This document shows, piece after piece, positions 13,678 to 21,500 of a stretch of 22,684 nt of DNA. Within the stretch, counting starts at the first letter, position 1, and the number at the start of each line of letters is the position of its first letter. Position numbers and translations under genes: made by a program. This stretch comes from Pseudomonadota bacterium (lineage in GTDB: Bacteria; Pseudomonadota; Alphaproteobacteria; Rhizobiales; Xanthobacteraceae), in assembly GCA_023432885.1 (NCBI GenBank), contig JAEZEU010000391.1:1-22684 (forward strand), written 5' to 3'. Below the pieces are notes generated by a model that was not told the DNA's origin, did not search any database, and saw nothing but the letters and a program-made list of their open reading frames with translations.

Positions 13678-15284
13678 CCTACGCCCTCGCTGGCGGCGAC
13701 ACTGATCGGAGCCTGCCGCTGAATATGGCTCCCTGCCCGAGCCGTCCGTATAGCCAAAACCGCATGGAGCAAAGCGAGAGCCCAGCACATCATATCGATG
13801 CCAGCGAAGACCCAGTCGCCTTCGACCAAGCTATGCCACAGCGGACGTTGTGTCGTAAGCGCGTTGAGGACCGGCAACAGAAACAGCAGAGCCGCAGCTG
13901 CCCACAATTGCTCGGCCCAGGCCAACCGGGCCGGTCGCAACAAGGCATGCAGCAGTGTCAGGGCCCACACGATGAAGAACGCATGTATCTCCCAGTCGGC
14001 GCGGCCTTCCATCACGCTCGGCAGCAGGCGGTTGGCCCATAGAAATGAACTCATCGCAATCGACAGTCCGGCAATGCTCGCGATGTTCAGCCGCTCGACG
14101 ACGCGAAAGCCGAAATAGGGACAATCAGGATCCGGCAGCTTCTGTCGCCGCTTCACAGTCCACATCACCAGGCCCGTGCCTACCATGGCCGTACCCATGA
14201 AGCTGACAAGAAAATACAGCCATCGCGTTTCGGTGTCGCTGAAGCGTCCGAGATGGAGCGCATAGAGAACGCCTCGCGTCTCGGCCGCCGCACCCACATT
14301 GTCACGGATGGCGAGCAGTTTGCCGGTGCTTCCTTCGAACTCCATGTATTGCGGGCTCATGGAAACGCGGCCGGCGTCTCCGCGCGTCACGGCCACGCGC
14401 GCTGCCGCATCTCCGGGATGAACGGCATTGACGCGTCCAACATTCTCCCATCCCCAGCGCTCCTGCGCCTGCCGAACCATGGCCTCAACGGAGGCCAGCG
14501 GCACTTTCTGCCCGCTTGCCTTGCCCGGCTGGATAAAGGCGCTGAGTTCGGCCGAGAGTTGCTGGCGCTCCGCCGGTGTCTTGAACGCTGCCCTCTCGCC
14601 CCAAGGCATGTACAGCGCCATCAGTGTCACCAACCCCGTGTAGGTGATCATGAAATGGAACGGCAACCCGAGCACCGCCAGGCCATTGTGTGCGTCCAGC
14701 CATGAACGCTGACCCTTCCGCCAGCGGAAGGTGAAGAAATCGACGAATATCTTCTTGTGCGTGATGACACCGCTGATGATGGCCATCAGCATGAACATAG
14801 CGGCCGCGCCGGCAAGCCATCTTCCCCACACCACTGGCATGTAGTGAAACTGGAAGTGAAAACGGAAGAAGAATTCGCCGCCGAGCGTCTCGCGTGAGGT
14901 GACTCTATGGCCAGTCGCAGGATCGAAGTTGCCTTCGCCGAAGGCGCGCTGGCCCGAATTGGGTGCAGACGTACGCCAGAAGGTATAGGCGCTGTTGTTG
15001 CGCCCGTCGGGCAGGCGGATGCTCCACTGCGACGTGCCTGACGCGATGTTGCCGAGTTCATCCGCGACCCGTTGCGCCACCACCGCCTGATCCGGGACGT
15101 GAGCCAAGCGCGCTAGCTCCGGTCGCATCCATTGCGAAAGTTCGTCCTTGAAGTAGGACACGGTGCCTGTGAGGAACATCGCATAGAGGGCCCAGCCAAG
15201 CAGAAGTCCCGCCCAGGTATGCAGATCGGACATGCTCTGCCGGAAACCCTGGCCGGCAACTCTCACACGTTTGTCGGTCTTCAC
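13674..15284 (-). CDS. PepSY-associated inner-membrane protein, siderophore/iron uptake (putative reductase)
   Basis: A 536-residue protein if started at the GTG at 15284, chosen for the GAGG just ahead and the 11-base gap to the upstream stop; an ATG farther in (MSDLHTWAGLLLGW) is an alternative. The first helix LHTWAGLLLGWALYAMFLTG is the typical PepSY-TM start. A periplasmic domain follows (DELSQW…ITSRE), then a helix with GVITHKKIFVDFFTF, LDAHNGLAVLGLPFHFMITYTG, a second PepSY-like loop (VEAMVRQAQERWGWENVGRV), a helix before VMWTVKRRQK, and about four C-terminal helices. The conserved His in these helices suggest b-type heme. Related proteins such as Pseudomonas FpvG reduce ferric siderophores in the periplasm; the same role is inferred here. 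Confidence 0.82.
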   Translation of the reverse strand: MKTDKRVRVAGQGFRQSMSDLHTWAGLLLGWALYAMFLTGTVSYFKDELSQWMRPELARLAHVPDQAVVAQRVADELGNIASGTSQWSIRLPDGRNNSAYTFWRTSAPNSGQRAFGEGNFDPATGHRVTSRETLGGEFFFRFHFQFHYMPVVWGRWLAGAAAMFMLMAIISGVITHKKIFVDFFTFRWRKGQRSWLDAHNGLAVLGLPFHFMITYTGLVTLMALYMPWGERAAFKTPAERQQLSAELSAFIQPGKASGQKVPLASVEAMVRQAQERWGWENVGRVNAVHPGDAAARVAVTRGDAGRVSMSPQYMEFEGSTGKLLAIRDNVGAAAETRGVLYALHLGRFSDTETRWLYFLVSFMGTAMVGTGLVMWTVKRRQKLPDPDCPYFGFRVVERLNIASIAGLSIAMSSFLWANRLLPSVMEGRADWEIHAFFIVWALTLLHALLRPARLAWAEQLWAAAALLFLLPVLNALTTQRPLWHSLVEGDWVFAGIDMMCWALALLHAVLAIRTARAGSHIQRQAPISVAASEGVG

Positions 15285-15295
15285 GCGCGTCCTCG

Positions 15296-15577
15296 TCAGG
15301 AAACAGACCACGCCGCCAGCGACATCGGCACGGCTACGATGATCAGGCCTACCCAAGCCTTAAGCGCACTGCGCACCGCAAAGACCCAGATCACGGCGCC
15401 CGCGTATATGGCGAAACTTGCCAGCATACCGGTGAGCACGGCCTGGGTCTTGCTCATGGGTAAGGCGAGCACGGCGACGCTGCTGAGCGCGGCCAATGCG
15501 TAGCCGCCGAACATGGCGGCCACGATGCGCGAGATGAGCGGGCCGGCGGAGCGGACCCGATGTACGAGAGAGGTCAT
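15296..15577 (-). CDS. DUF3649-like small inner-membrane protein
   Basis: A 93-residue protein. Its ATG at 15577 overlaps the DUF4198 stop by four bases (ATGA), indicating coupled translation. It has three hydrophobic helices (about 15-40, 45-68 and 72-91), with SRIVAAMFGGYALAALSSVA at the start and WVFAVRSALKAWVG between the second and third. Layout and neighbourhood match DUF3649, a small membrane protein commonly placed just before the PepSY gene in iron-siderophore operons. No residues suggest catalysis. It is probably an accessory subunit of the PepSY protein; this is inference from constant gene order. Confidence 0.72.
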   Translation of the reverse strand: MTSLVHRVRSAGPLISRIVAAMFGGYALAALSSVAVLALPMSKTQAVLTGMLASFAIYAGAVIWVFAVRSALKAWVGLIIVAVPMSLAAWSVS

Positions 15578-16302
15578 TTGCCCGGAGCTGCCGGCGGGCC
15601 GGCGGGAATCGGTGCGAGGCCCTTGGCATGGACGAAGGTCACCGTAGTGGTATAGCTTACGCCATCGTATTTCTCGGCGCCGTTTGTGCCGGCGCGTTCC
15701 CCCGGGCTGCGGTCGTTGAAGCTGACTTCAACCACGTAAGTGCCCTTCCAGGGCATTTCGAATTTCACTTGGCCCTGATCATCGGTGTGGCCTTCCTTGG
15801 ACCAACCGGATTCCGTCACCAGCGTCACCTTGGTCTTTGCTTTTGGCTGATCCTTGAAGAAGAGCTTGAATTGTCCTTCTTCGCCGGTCGGCACGAGGTC
15901 TAGTATAAGCTTGGGCTGCTGGGCGGCGAAGCTGGTGATGTAACGCGCGGCGGGATAGAACCAGTTGGTGGTCTCCCTGCCTTGTTGCTTCCAGGTGTAG
16001 AGCGGGTAATTCTCATCCAGAGCGATGATGCCGTCGCCAGGCGCAGCGGCAAACGGCAGTGCGAATCCGTTCGCGATCTTCGTCGCGTCAGACTTTTGCA
16101 CGCCATTGGCGGAGATGAGCGTAGCGGTAACTTTCGCGAACTTGTCGAGCAGGCCCGGCGAGGCTTCCCGCAGGTTCTCACCGAATTCGCCGAAACGAAC
16201 GACGGCATTCTGCCCTTCTGATTGCTCGATCCAGATCTGGTGCGCCTGCACAGGCGTCAGCGCGCAAAGCAGGGCAATCAGGGCGATGAATCGTTTTGTC
16301 AT
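15574..16302 (-). CDS. DUF4198 periplasmic protein, probable metal-uptake accessory
   Basis: A 242-residue exported protein from the ATG at 16302 (AAGGTG 6 bases before; a TTG at 16317 is less likely). Residues 1-20 form a signal peptide ending PVQA, so the mature protein would begin HQIWIE. A histidine right after the signal peptide is characteristic of DUF4198 proteins and could bind metal through its amino group and side chain. The rest is beta-rich: first half up to PLYTWKQQ, then an immunoglobulin-like half (KTKVTLVTESGWSKEG, WKGTYVVEVSF) and a Pro/Gly tail. Relatives accompany Ni/Co transporters and TonB receptors. Between the receptor and the PepSY group it may hold metal or siderophore in the periplasm. 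Confidence 0.8.
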   Translation of the reverse strand: MTKRFIALIALLCALTPVQAHQIWIEQSEGQNAVVRFGEFGENLREASPGLLDKFAKVTATLISANGVQKSDATKIANGFALPFAAAPGDGIIALDENYPLYTWKQQGRETTNWFYPAARYITSFAAQQPKLILDLVPTGEEGQFKLFFKDQPKAKTKVTLVTESGWSKEGHTDDQGQVKFEMPWKGTYVVEVSFNDRSPGERAGTNGAEKYDGVSYTTTVTFVHAKGLAPIPAGPPAAPGK

Positions 16303-16366
16303 TACTGGCACCTTCAACTTTTTGGGCGGCGCTTTGTGCGCACGATCAAGATACGGTCACGGATAA

Positions 16367-16390
16367 CGCCGGAGCGCATGCGCCCCGGCG
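16367..16390 (-). terminator. Near-perfect 24-base palindrome between the receptor and DUF4198 genes
   Basis: CGCCGG (16367) and CCGGCG (ending 16390) flank GCGCATGCGC; all pairs match except one A/C. On the minus strand it forms a strong hairpin 68 bases after the receptor stop and 64 bases before DUF4198. No U-run follows. It is probably an mRNA stabiliser or partial terminator that keeps receptor message above the downstream genes. Confidence 0.45.
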
Positions 16391-16458
16391 GTCTTGGGAT
16401 GTTGAAGCGCTCGGAAGCGCGACAGATCAGTTGAATTCGAGATGACTTCCCTACCCCG

Positions 16459-18774
16459 TTAGAGATCGAATGCCGCGGAAATGATGTAGGTTCGCGGTGA
16501 CGCGACCGTCACGAATGAGCCGGTCGTGAGCCAGTATCTGTTGTCGAAGACGTTCTCGATGTTGGCGCGTATCGTGACGGGCCGGCCGTTGAACGAGGTC
16601 GCGTAACGTGCGCCGATGTCGACCCGGGTCCAGTCGGGGAATTTCTGCCACGAATTGTTGAGGTTCGTCAGATACGGGCCCGACGTATAGATCACGCGTC
16701 CATTGAGCGAGAGGCCCTGCACCCACGGCGTATCCCAGTCGAGACCGGCAGAGAGCGTCTTGTCCGGCACGCCGGCGGCGTCGTTGCCAATTTCCGCGAG
16801 AACGGACGATTTCGTTATCTCCGGACGCAGGAAGGTGACGCTGGCCATGCCGCGCAGGCCAGGCATCAAGAGACCATAGGCCGACAATTCCAGGCCGCGG
16901 TTGCGCTGTTCGCCGTCGTAGGCCCGCACGTTGGCCGGCGTTGTGATCAGGAGGGGACGCGCAATCTGGAACACGGCTGCGGTCGTCGTGATCGTGCCCC
17001 AGTCCACCTTGATGCCCGCTTCCTGCTGCTTCGACTTGAACGGTGGGAGGATTTCACCCCTGTTTGCGAAGTTGGCAGGAACGATAATGCCCTGACTCAG
17101 TCCTTCAGCGTAGTTCGCGTACAGCGAGACATTTTGCAACGGCTTGACGACGATGCCGGCAAGCGGCGTCACCGCTTCCGCTCCATAGCTGCTTGTCTGG
17201 AGACCGGTGGTGGTGTTGAAGGCGTCCTGTTCCACTCTCTGGTGACGGGCGCCGATGGTGAACAGCACCGACTCGTCCAGGATCGACATGGTGTCGGCGA
17301 TCGCCATGCTCCTGAGCGTGATCTCGTTGGCTTTCCGCGGCGGCAGGCGCGCGCCGGTGACCACCGGGAGGGCAGACGGGTTGTAGATGTTCGACGGCAC
17401 CGACTGGGCAGGTGTATTGGCAACGTACGCGTTGCCGTTCTCCTGGTAATATCCGGTAAAGGCGAGATTGACCGCATGACCAACGGGGCCGATCTGGAAA
17501 CGCGACCGTATGCCTGCATTCCCGCTCGTTGTCTTGGTGTATGAGTCGTAATAGGCGTTGATGAGCCTGAAATTGCCGAACTGGTCCATGCCGCTGGAGA
17601 ATCCGGTGACACGGGAATCAGGGAAGGTCTGGTAGTTCTCGCCCTCGCGGTGACCGATGCCGGCATAGGCCGTGAGTGATTCGGCAATATCGTATTCGGC
17701 AGCCGTGGCGATGGTGTTGTCCCGCTGCTTCAGCAACGTGCCTGGGTACCAGTTGCCGCGCGCGTCGGGTGGGGCGGGAATGAACGGCACCGTCGTCTGA
17801 ATGCCCATCTGCGGACGGAAGTTCTTGGTGTCGTCGTTCTGCGAAATGGCATCGAACGTCCAGCGGAAGCGCTCGCTGCGATAATCGAGAGCTAACGCAC
17901 CGAGACCGGTCCGCCAGTTGCCATTCTCGATCGATGCTTCGCCGTTGCGTCCCACCCCGTTGAACCGGACGCCCCACTCCTTGTTAGCGCCATAGCGGCT
18001 GCTGGTGTCAAGGTAGAGGCCGTAATTGCCGGCGCTCATGAAGATCGGCGTCAACCGCGTGAAAGGCACCTCCAGCGCGCGCTTGGTGACGATGTTGACA
18101 CCGCCGCCGACGCTGCCGCCGGGGGCGATACCGTTGATGAGCGCGCCCGGTCCTTTGAGCAGTTCAATCCGCTCGACAATTTGCGAGGGCACGCGATTGG
18201 AGGAAATCAGTCCATACAGGCCGTTGAAGCCGACGTCCCCGGCGGGCACGGGGAAGCCGCGAATCTGGAGCGTGTCGTCGAATCCGTTGCTTGCCGTGGT
18301 GGCCCGGACCGAAGAGTCATTGATCAGCGTGTCCGCCGCCGTGCGTCCTTGCTGATCCTCGATCAGTTTCGACGTATAGTTGACCGTGCTGAAGGGGACA
18401 TTCATGACGTTCGTGCTGCCAAGCAGACCCAGCGTCCCTCCCTGCGCAATTTGACCGCCCGCGTAGGGCGGTGCCGGAGTTCCGATTGTATGGGTTGTCC
18501 CCATCGTCGTGGCTGTCACACTCGGCGACACAGGCCTTTCGCTCGGCGGCCGGGGCGCGACGCGTGTAGAGCGCTGAGCCGTGCTCCGGGTTCGTGTCGT
18601 GCGGGCTGGCAGCACTCTCTGTTGAGGCGCCTCGACGGAAATTGGAGGCAACGCTTGGTGTGCTGCGCTCTGCGCGCGGCTTTGAGAACTTCCAGCACCG
18701 GTCAGGCACAACGAGACAACGCTTGTGGCCGCGCCAAAAAACAGGCGGCTCTTATAGTTTTTTAAGTCGATCAT
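16459..18774 (-). CDS. TonB-dependent outer-membrane siderophore-type receptor
   Basis: A 771-residue receptor from the ATG at 18774 (GGGGTG just upstream; an in-frame ATG at 18792 lacks a Shine-Dalgarno sequence). It has an N-terminal signal region (to about SRAQSAA), then a VSVEAP-like TonB box candidate (LPPISVEAP), a Thr/Arg/Pro-rich linker (about 50-90) and the plug domain: PFSTVNYTSKLIEDQQGRTA, DTLQIRGFP, RIELLKGPGALINGIAPGG, GGGVNIVTKR. The 22-strand barrel ends in NVFDNRYW and a terminal AAFDL, where the usual final aromatic is two residues from the end. No STN signalling domain is present. The plug motifs match ferric-siderophore receptors; the ligand is unknown. It is first gene of a five-gene operon. 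Confidence 0.92.
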   Translation of the reverse strand: MIDLKNYKSRLFFGAATSVVSLCLTGAGSSQSRAQSAAHQALPPISVEAPQQRVLPARTTRTRSTAQRSTRVAPRPPSERPVSPSVTATTMGTTHTIGTPAPPYAGGQIAQGGTLGLLGSTNVMNVPFSTVNYTSKLIEDQQGRTAADTLINDSSVRATTASNGFDDTLQIRGFPVPAGDVGFNGLYGLISSNRVPSQIVERIELLKGPGALINGIAPGGSVGGGVNIVTKRALEVPFTRLTPIFMSAGNYGLYLDTSSRYGANKEWGVRFNGVGRNGEASIENGNWRTGLGALALDYRSERFRWTFDAISQNDDTKNFRPQMGIQTTVPFIPAPPDARGNWYPGTLLKQRDNTIATAAEYDIAESLTAYAGIGHREGENYQTFPDSRVTGFSSGMDQFGNFRLINAYYDSYTKTTSGNAGIRSRFQIGPVGHAVNLAFTGYYQENGNAYVANTPAQSVPSNIYNPSALPVVTGARLPPRKANEITLRSMAIADTMSILDESVLFTIGARHQRVEQDAFNTTTGLQTSSYGAEAVTPLAGIVVKPLQNVSLYANYAEGLSQGIIVPANFANRGEILPPFKSKQQEAGIKVDWGTITTTAAVFQIARPLLITTPANVRAYDGEQRNRGLELSAYGLLMPGLRGMASVTFLRPEITKSSVLAEIGNDAAGVPDKTLSAGLDWDTPWVQGLSLNGRVIYTSGPYLTNLNNSWQKFPDWTRVDIGARYATSFNGRPVTIRANIENVFDNRYWLTTGSFVTVASPRTYIISAAFDL

Positions 18775-19134
18775 GAAACGCACCCCATTCACGTAGCGAT
18801 GCGTGCCTAGGGAATTGGAGAGAGATCAGCAACAGAACGCACTTAGAACTTCTGTAAGCTTGCTCGTAGATCAGCGTTCCCAATATCGATTCTGCGCAAC
18901 GCTCTGAGCGAAGTTTTCTTGACCTGCGCGTGCACGATCTCACGTCGCCCTTGCGGAAAAATTCGCAGCACCGCAATCGCCTACAGCGTTGCAGCCGCGC
19001 GGCATGCGGTAGCGGCGATTGTCAGCACCCGGTATCGCTGGTCGCGGGAACCGCGACGTTATAGCGCACAACCGCAGACAGGTTACCGCGGATCGATCGC
19101 GCATGGCCCGGTTGAAACGCAAGCAACTGCCTAA
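18775..19134. other. Receptor promoter region plus non-coding decayed sequence
   Basis: About 360 bases. The part next to the receptor gene is comparatively AT-rich and should hold its promoter. The rest, up to the metallophosphoesterase fragment, has no credible gene on either strand. Confidence 0.45.
18843..18857. promoter_or_regulatory. Possible iron-control (Irr/ICE-like) element of the receptor operon
   Basis: TTAGAACTTCTGTAA contains the perfect inverted core AGAA-C-TTCT and resembles rhizobial iron-control elements (TTTAGAA…TTCTAAA) bound by Irr, though the spacing is shorter and the right flank mismatched. It is about 70 bases upstream of the receptor start, a fitting promoter position. 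The match is weak and unsearched. Confidence 0.3.
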
Positions 19135-19233
19135 GAGCAGTTGCGCGAGGCCTCGACGCGGCAGGCAAAGCGCTTGATCTGGGCGCATCACGCGCTGCAC
19201 GCAAACTCGCCGACCTACTTCGGCGATGTCGAC
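19135..19233 (+). pseudogene. Fragment homologous to the middle of the metallophosphoesterase gene at 20011
   Basis: Translating from 19135 gives EQLREASTRQAKRL…AHHALHANSPTYFGDVDR. It aligns with residues 125-164 of the intact protein downstream (EQQLRQASMQRPSRW…HHAPPANSPTSWGGKRHFGDVDL; bases about 20383-20502), with a six-codon in-frame deletion (SWGGKR lost). DNA identity is also clear (GCATCACGCG, CTTCGGCGATGTCGAC). An in-frame stop just upstream, and no start, metal-binding N-terminus or GHVH motif, mark it as a dead fragment. Homology may reach slightly farther upstream, to about 19110. It abuts the tail of the DUF6064-like pseudogene. Confidence 0.75.
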
Positions 19234-19244
19234 CGGCAACGTGT

Positions 19245-19890
19245 CAGGGGCGCTTGGGCCGACGACCGATCATCGTGCCCGGCGCCATCTTCAGATAACC
19301 GTGCGCCGAGCATCACTGCCGATGGCGGTGCGGCAGCCTCAGGCGCGTCCATGGACCGTAGCGTCAGCGCGTTGATCGCGCACCAGAGCAGTGGAAGCGC
19401 GAGAAGCGTAGCGATATGACCTTTCGCCAGCAAAAGTGCGCCGTTAGTCGCAACCGCAGTCGCATCGGGCGCCATGCCGAAGAGCTCGGCCTGTGTCCAT
19501 GGCCGGCCTGACACCGACGCAAGCAGCGGGTACAGCATCACGCCGGCGGCGAGAAGCGCAAGTCCGATCCACCTGATCGGCGCTGGCTTGAGGTCGAAAC
19601 GAAGGCGGTCGCGCCTGATGCCGTAGCAGGCCAGCAGCAGTGCTTCGACCGGGAATCCCGCGCGTAGTATGGTGCGGCGGTGGTGAGGCAAGCGTAGCGC
19701 TCCCAGTGGTACGCCCATGCAACGAAGATCCATGCCGCCGCCAGCACCATTGCGACGATGCGGCCGTACCCACCGCGCAAACCAGAGCGCAATCGTGACG
19801 ATCTGAGCGGGACCTCGCGCGCCGGAGGAAATCCACACCTTGTCGGCCGAAAACACCGAATCCGGCTTGCCCAGCTTGCGCAAGCCGCTT
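19245..19890 (-). pseudogene. Frameshifted DUF6064-like membrane protein gene
   Basis: The C-terminal part is intact in one frame: RRDRLRFDLKPAPIRWIGLA, LYPLLASVSGRPWTQAELFG, a helix, then TLLALPLLWCAINALTLRSM. This resembles DUF6064 integral membrane proteins. The middle part (GRIVAMVLAAAWIFVAWAYH) lies in a second frame, and the piece before it (GPAQIVTIALWFAR) in the first frame again. So the gene has at least two offsetting frameshifts, in roughly 19760-19800 and 19640-19690, and the conserved start is missing. The C-terminus runs into unrelated sequence beside the metallophosphoesterase fragment. Function of the family is unknown. It is either a real pseudogene or, less likely, affected by sequencing errors. 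Confidence 0.6.
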
Positions 19891-20010
19891 CACATCTGTT
19901 GGATTGCCTGGTTGCGATAGTGAAAGTTTCCGGCCGGCTCATTTCCGGTACGTTTCTTGTATGCATGTCGTATTCACACGCCTTCGCGCGGCTGTTTTTT
20001 GAGCATTTCA

Positions 20011-20838
20011 ATGCGCTGTCTTGTTGTCGCGGACCTGCACTATTCCCTGCCGCAGTTCGACTGGCTGCTTGCGGCCGCGGGCGAATTTGACCTGGTGATC
20101 TTTGCCGGCGATGCGCTCGACGTCGGCTCTTTCGTGGATTTCCGCGCCCAGATCGTGGTGGTGAAGAAATATCTTTCACTGCTGGCCGGCCTCACCAGGG
20201 TAATGCTCTGCTCGGGCAATCACGATCTCGATGAACGCAGCGCCGAGGGCGAAAAGATCGCGCGCTGGATCGGCGACGTGCGCGAACTCGGCATCGCCTG
20301 CGACGGCGACAGCCTGACCATCGGTGATACCCTGTTCACGGTATGCCCGTGGTGGGACGGGCCAAAGGTCAAGCAGGGACTCGAGCAACAGCTGCGGCAG
20401 GCCTCGATGCAGCGACCCTCCCGCTGGGTCTGGGTGCATCACGCGCCGCCCGCGAATTCGCCTACCAGCTGGGGCGGCAAGCGCCACTTCGGCGATGTCG
20501 ACCTCGTGGAGTGGATTGCACGCTATCAGCCGTCGATGGTGATCTCCGGCCACGTGCATCAATCGCCGTTCATTGCTGACGGCTCGTGGTTCGACCGGCT
20601 TGGTGACACCTGGGTGTTCAATGCCGGCCTGCAGCCTGGTCGCCCGCCGGTCTATATCGTGCTCGATACCGGCGAGGGCACGGCGTTCTGGCTGCCCGCG
20701 GGCGATGCGCGCTACATCGACCTCAAGGCGCCGCTCACGCGTCCGGCGCTGCCGATCGTGCGGCCACCCGCCTGGCTCACATCCTTGGATCGGATTGCCG
20801 ATCCGATCCTGGCGAAACCTCCGACGGCGGCAGGTTGA
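20011..20838 (+). CDS. Calcineurin-like metallophosphoesterase
   Basis: A 275-residue cytoplasmic protein from the ATG at 20011 (MRCLVVADLHYS); the frame extends to 19957 but metallophosphoesterases begin immediately with the first beta strand. Metal-binding motifs are complete and in order: D8-x-H10 (ADLH), GD at 33-34 (FAGDALD), GNHD at 69-72, His143/144 (WVHHAPP) and GHVH at 180-183. This gives a binuclear metal centre that cleaves phosphodiesters or phosphomonoesters. The compact size and class (related to UDP-sugar or cyclic-nucleotide hydrolase-like proteins) do not fix a substrate. Its 3' end overlaps the convergent cNMP-binding gene by 62 bases. A decayed partial copy lies at 19135. 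Confidence 0.88.
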   Translation: MRCLVVADLHYSLPQFDWLLAAAGEFDLVIFAGDALDVGSFVDFRAQIVVVKKYLSLLAGLTRVMLCSGNHDLDERSAEGEKIARWIGDVRELGIACDGDSLTIGDTLFTVCPWWDGPKVKQGLEQQLRQASMQRPSRWVWVHHAPPANSPTSWGGKRHFGDVDLVEWIARYQPSMVISGHVHQSPFIADGSWFDRLGDTWVFNAGLQPGRPPVYIVLDTGEGTAFWLPAGDARYIDLKAPLTRPALPIVRPPAWLTSLDRIADPILAKPPTAAG

Positions 20839-21262
20839 TCATGCTTTGCAGGACTTCGCCCACCATCGCCAGATGCGTGCCATGGCCGGCATATTGCCGC
20901 TTCAGGTCGGCGAGATAAGTATTGGCGACGTTGAGCCGCTGCGCCAGCATGCGCGCGATCAGGATGGCGGCGGCCGGCTGCTTGTGCAGGAAGCCCGCGG
21001 CATCGTCGATCTCGTAGATTGTGGAATCCTGCGCCGCCCGCACGGTCGCGGTGTGCGGCGTATCGAGCAGGACACTCATTTCGCCGAGCACCGCGCCGGG
21101 CTCGCTGATGCTTGCCACGACCGCATCGCCCTTGATCACCTCCAGCCGCCCCTCGATCAGGATATAGAGATGACCGGTACGGCCGCCTTCATGCAGAACC
21201 TCGGCGCCGGCGGCAACGCTCCGCCTCGCACCGCCCACGCAGTATTCCAGGATATCGCGCAT
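20777..21262 (-). CDS. Single cyclic-nucleotide-binding-domain (Crp-like sensor) protein
   Basis: A 161-residue protein consisting of one cNMP-binding domain (about 10-125): GAEVLHEGGRTGHLYILIEGRLEVIKGD, then the phosphate-binding cassette region GAVLGEMSVLLDTPHTATVRA, where the E and the R-like pattern are close to cAMP-binding members, and a C-helix (LIARMLAQRLNVANTYLADL). No helix-turn-helix or other output domain follows, so it is not a DNA-binding Crp. It probably acts as a stand-alone sensor or a regulatory subunit of a partner. Convergent 62-base overlap with the metallophosphoesterase invites, but does not prove, a cyclic-nucleotide link. Start ATG 21262 follows GGTGAG. Confidence 0.82.
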   Translation of the reverse strand: MRDILEYCVGGARRSVAAGAEVLHEGGRTGHLYILIEGRLEVIKGDAVVASISEPGAVLGEMSVLLDTPHTATVRAAQDSTIYEIDDAAGFLHKQPAAAILIARMLAQRLNVANTYLADLKRQYAGHGTHLAMVGEVLQSMINLPPSEVSPGSDRQSDPRM

Positions 21263-21500
21263 GCCTCACCGCCCAGAAGCCCTGCACCAGACTAGGCGGG
21301 AGCATAGCACCGGGGAAGCGGATATTGCGGCCTCCCCCCGGGCAAATAACCGGCATTTGCTGGCGGGGGTAGCGGCCGCACGGCGGTGAAGCGCGCTCTG
21401 GAATCCCTCTAAATCCACCGTTTCGCGACATCGCGTCGCTGACGACAGCACCCTGCCCGCGCTACTCAGCGGCATCCACCATCTCGTGCCGGAGTGTCCC

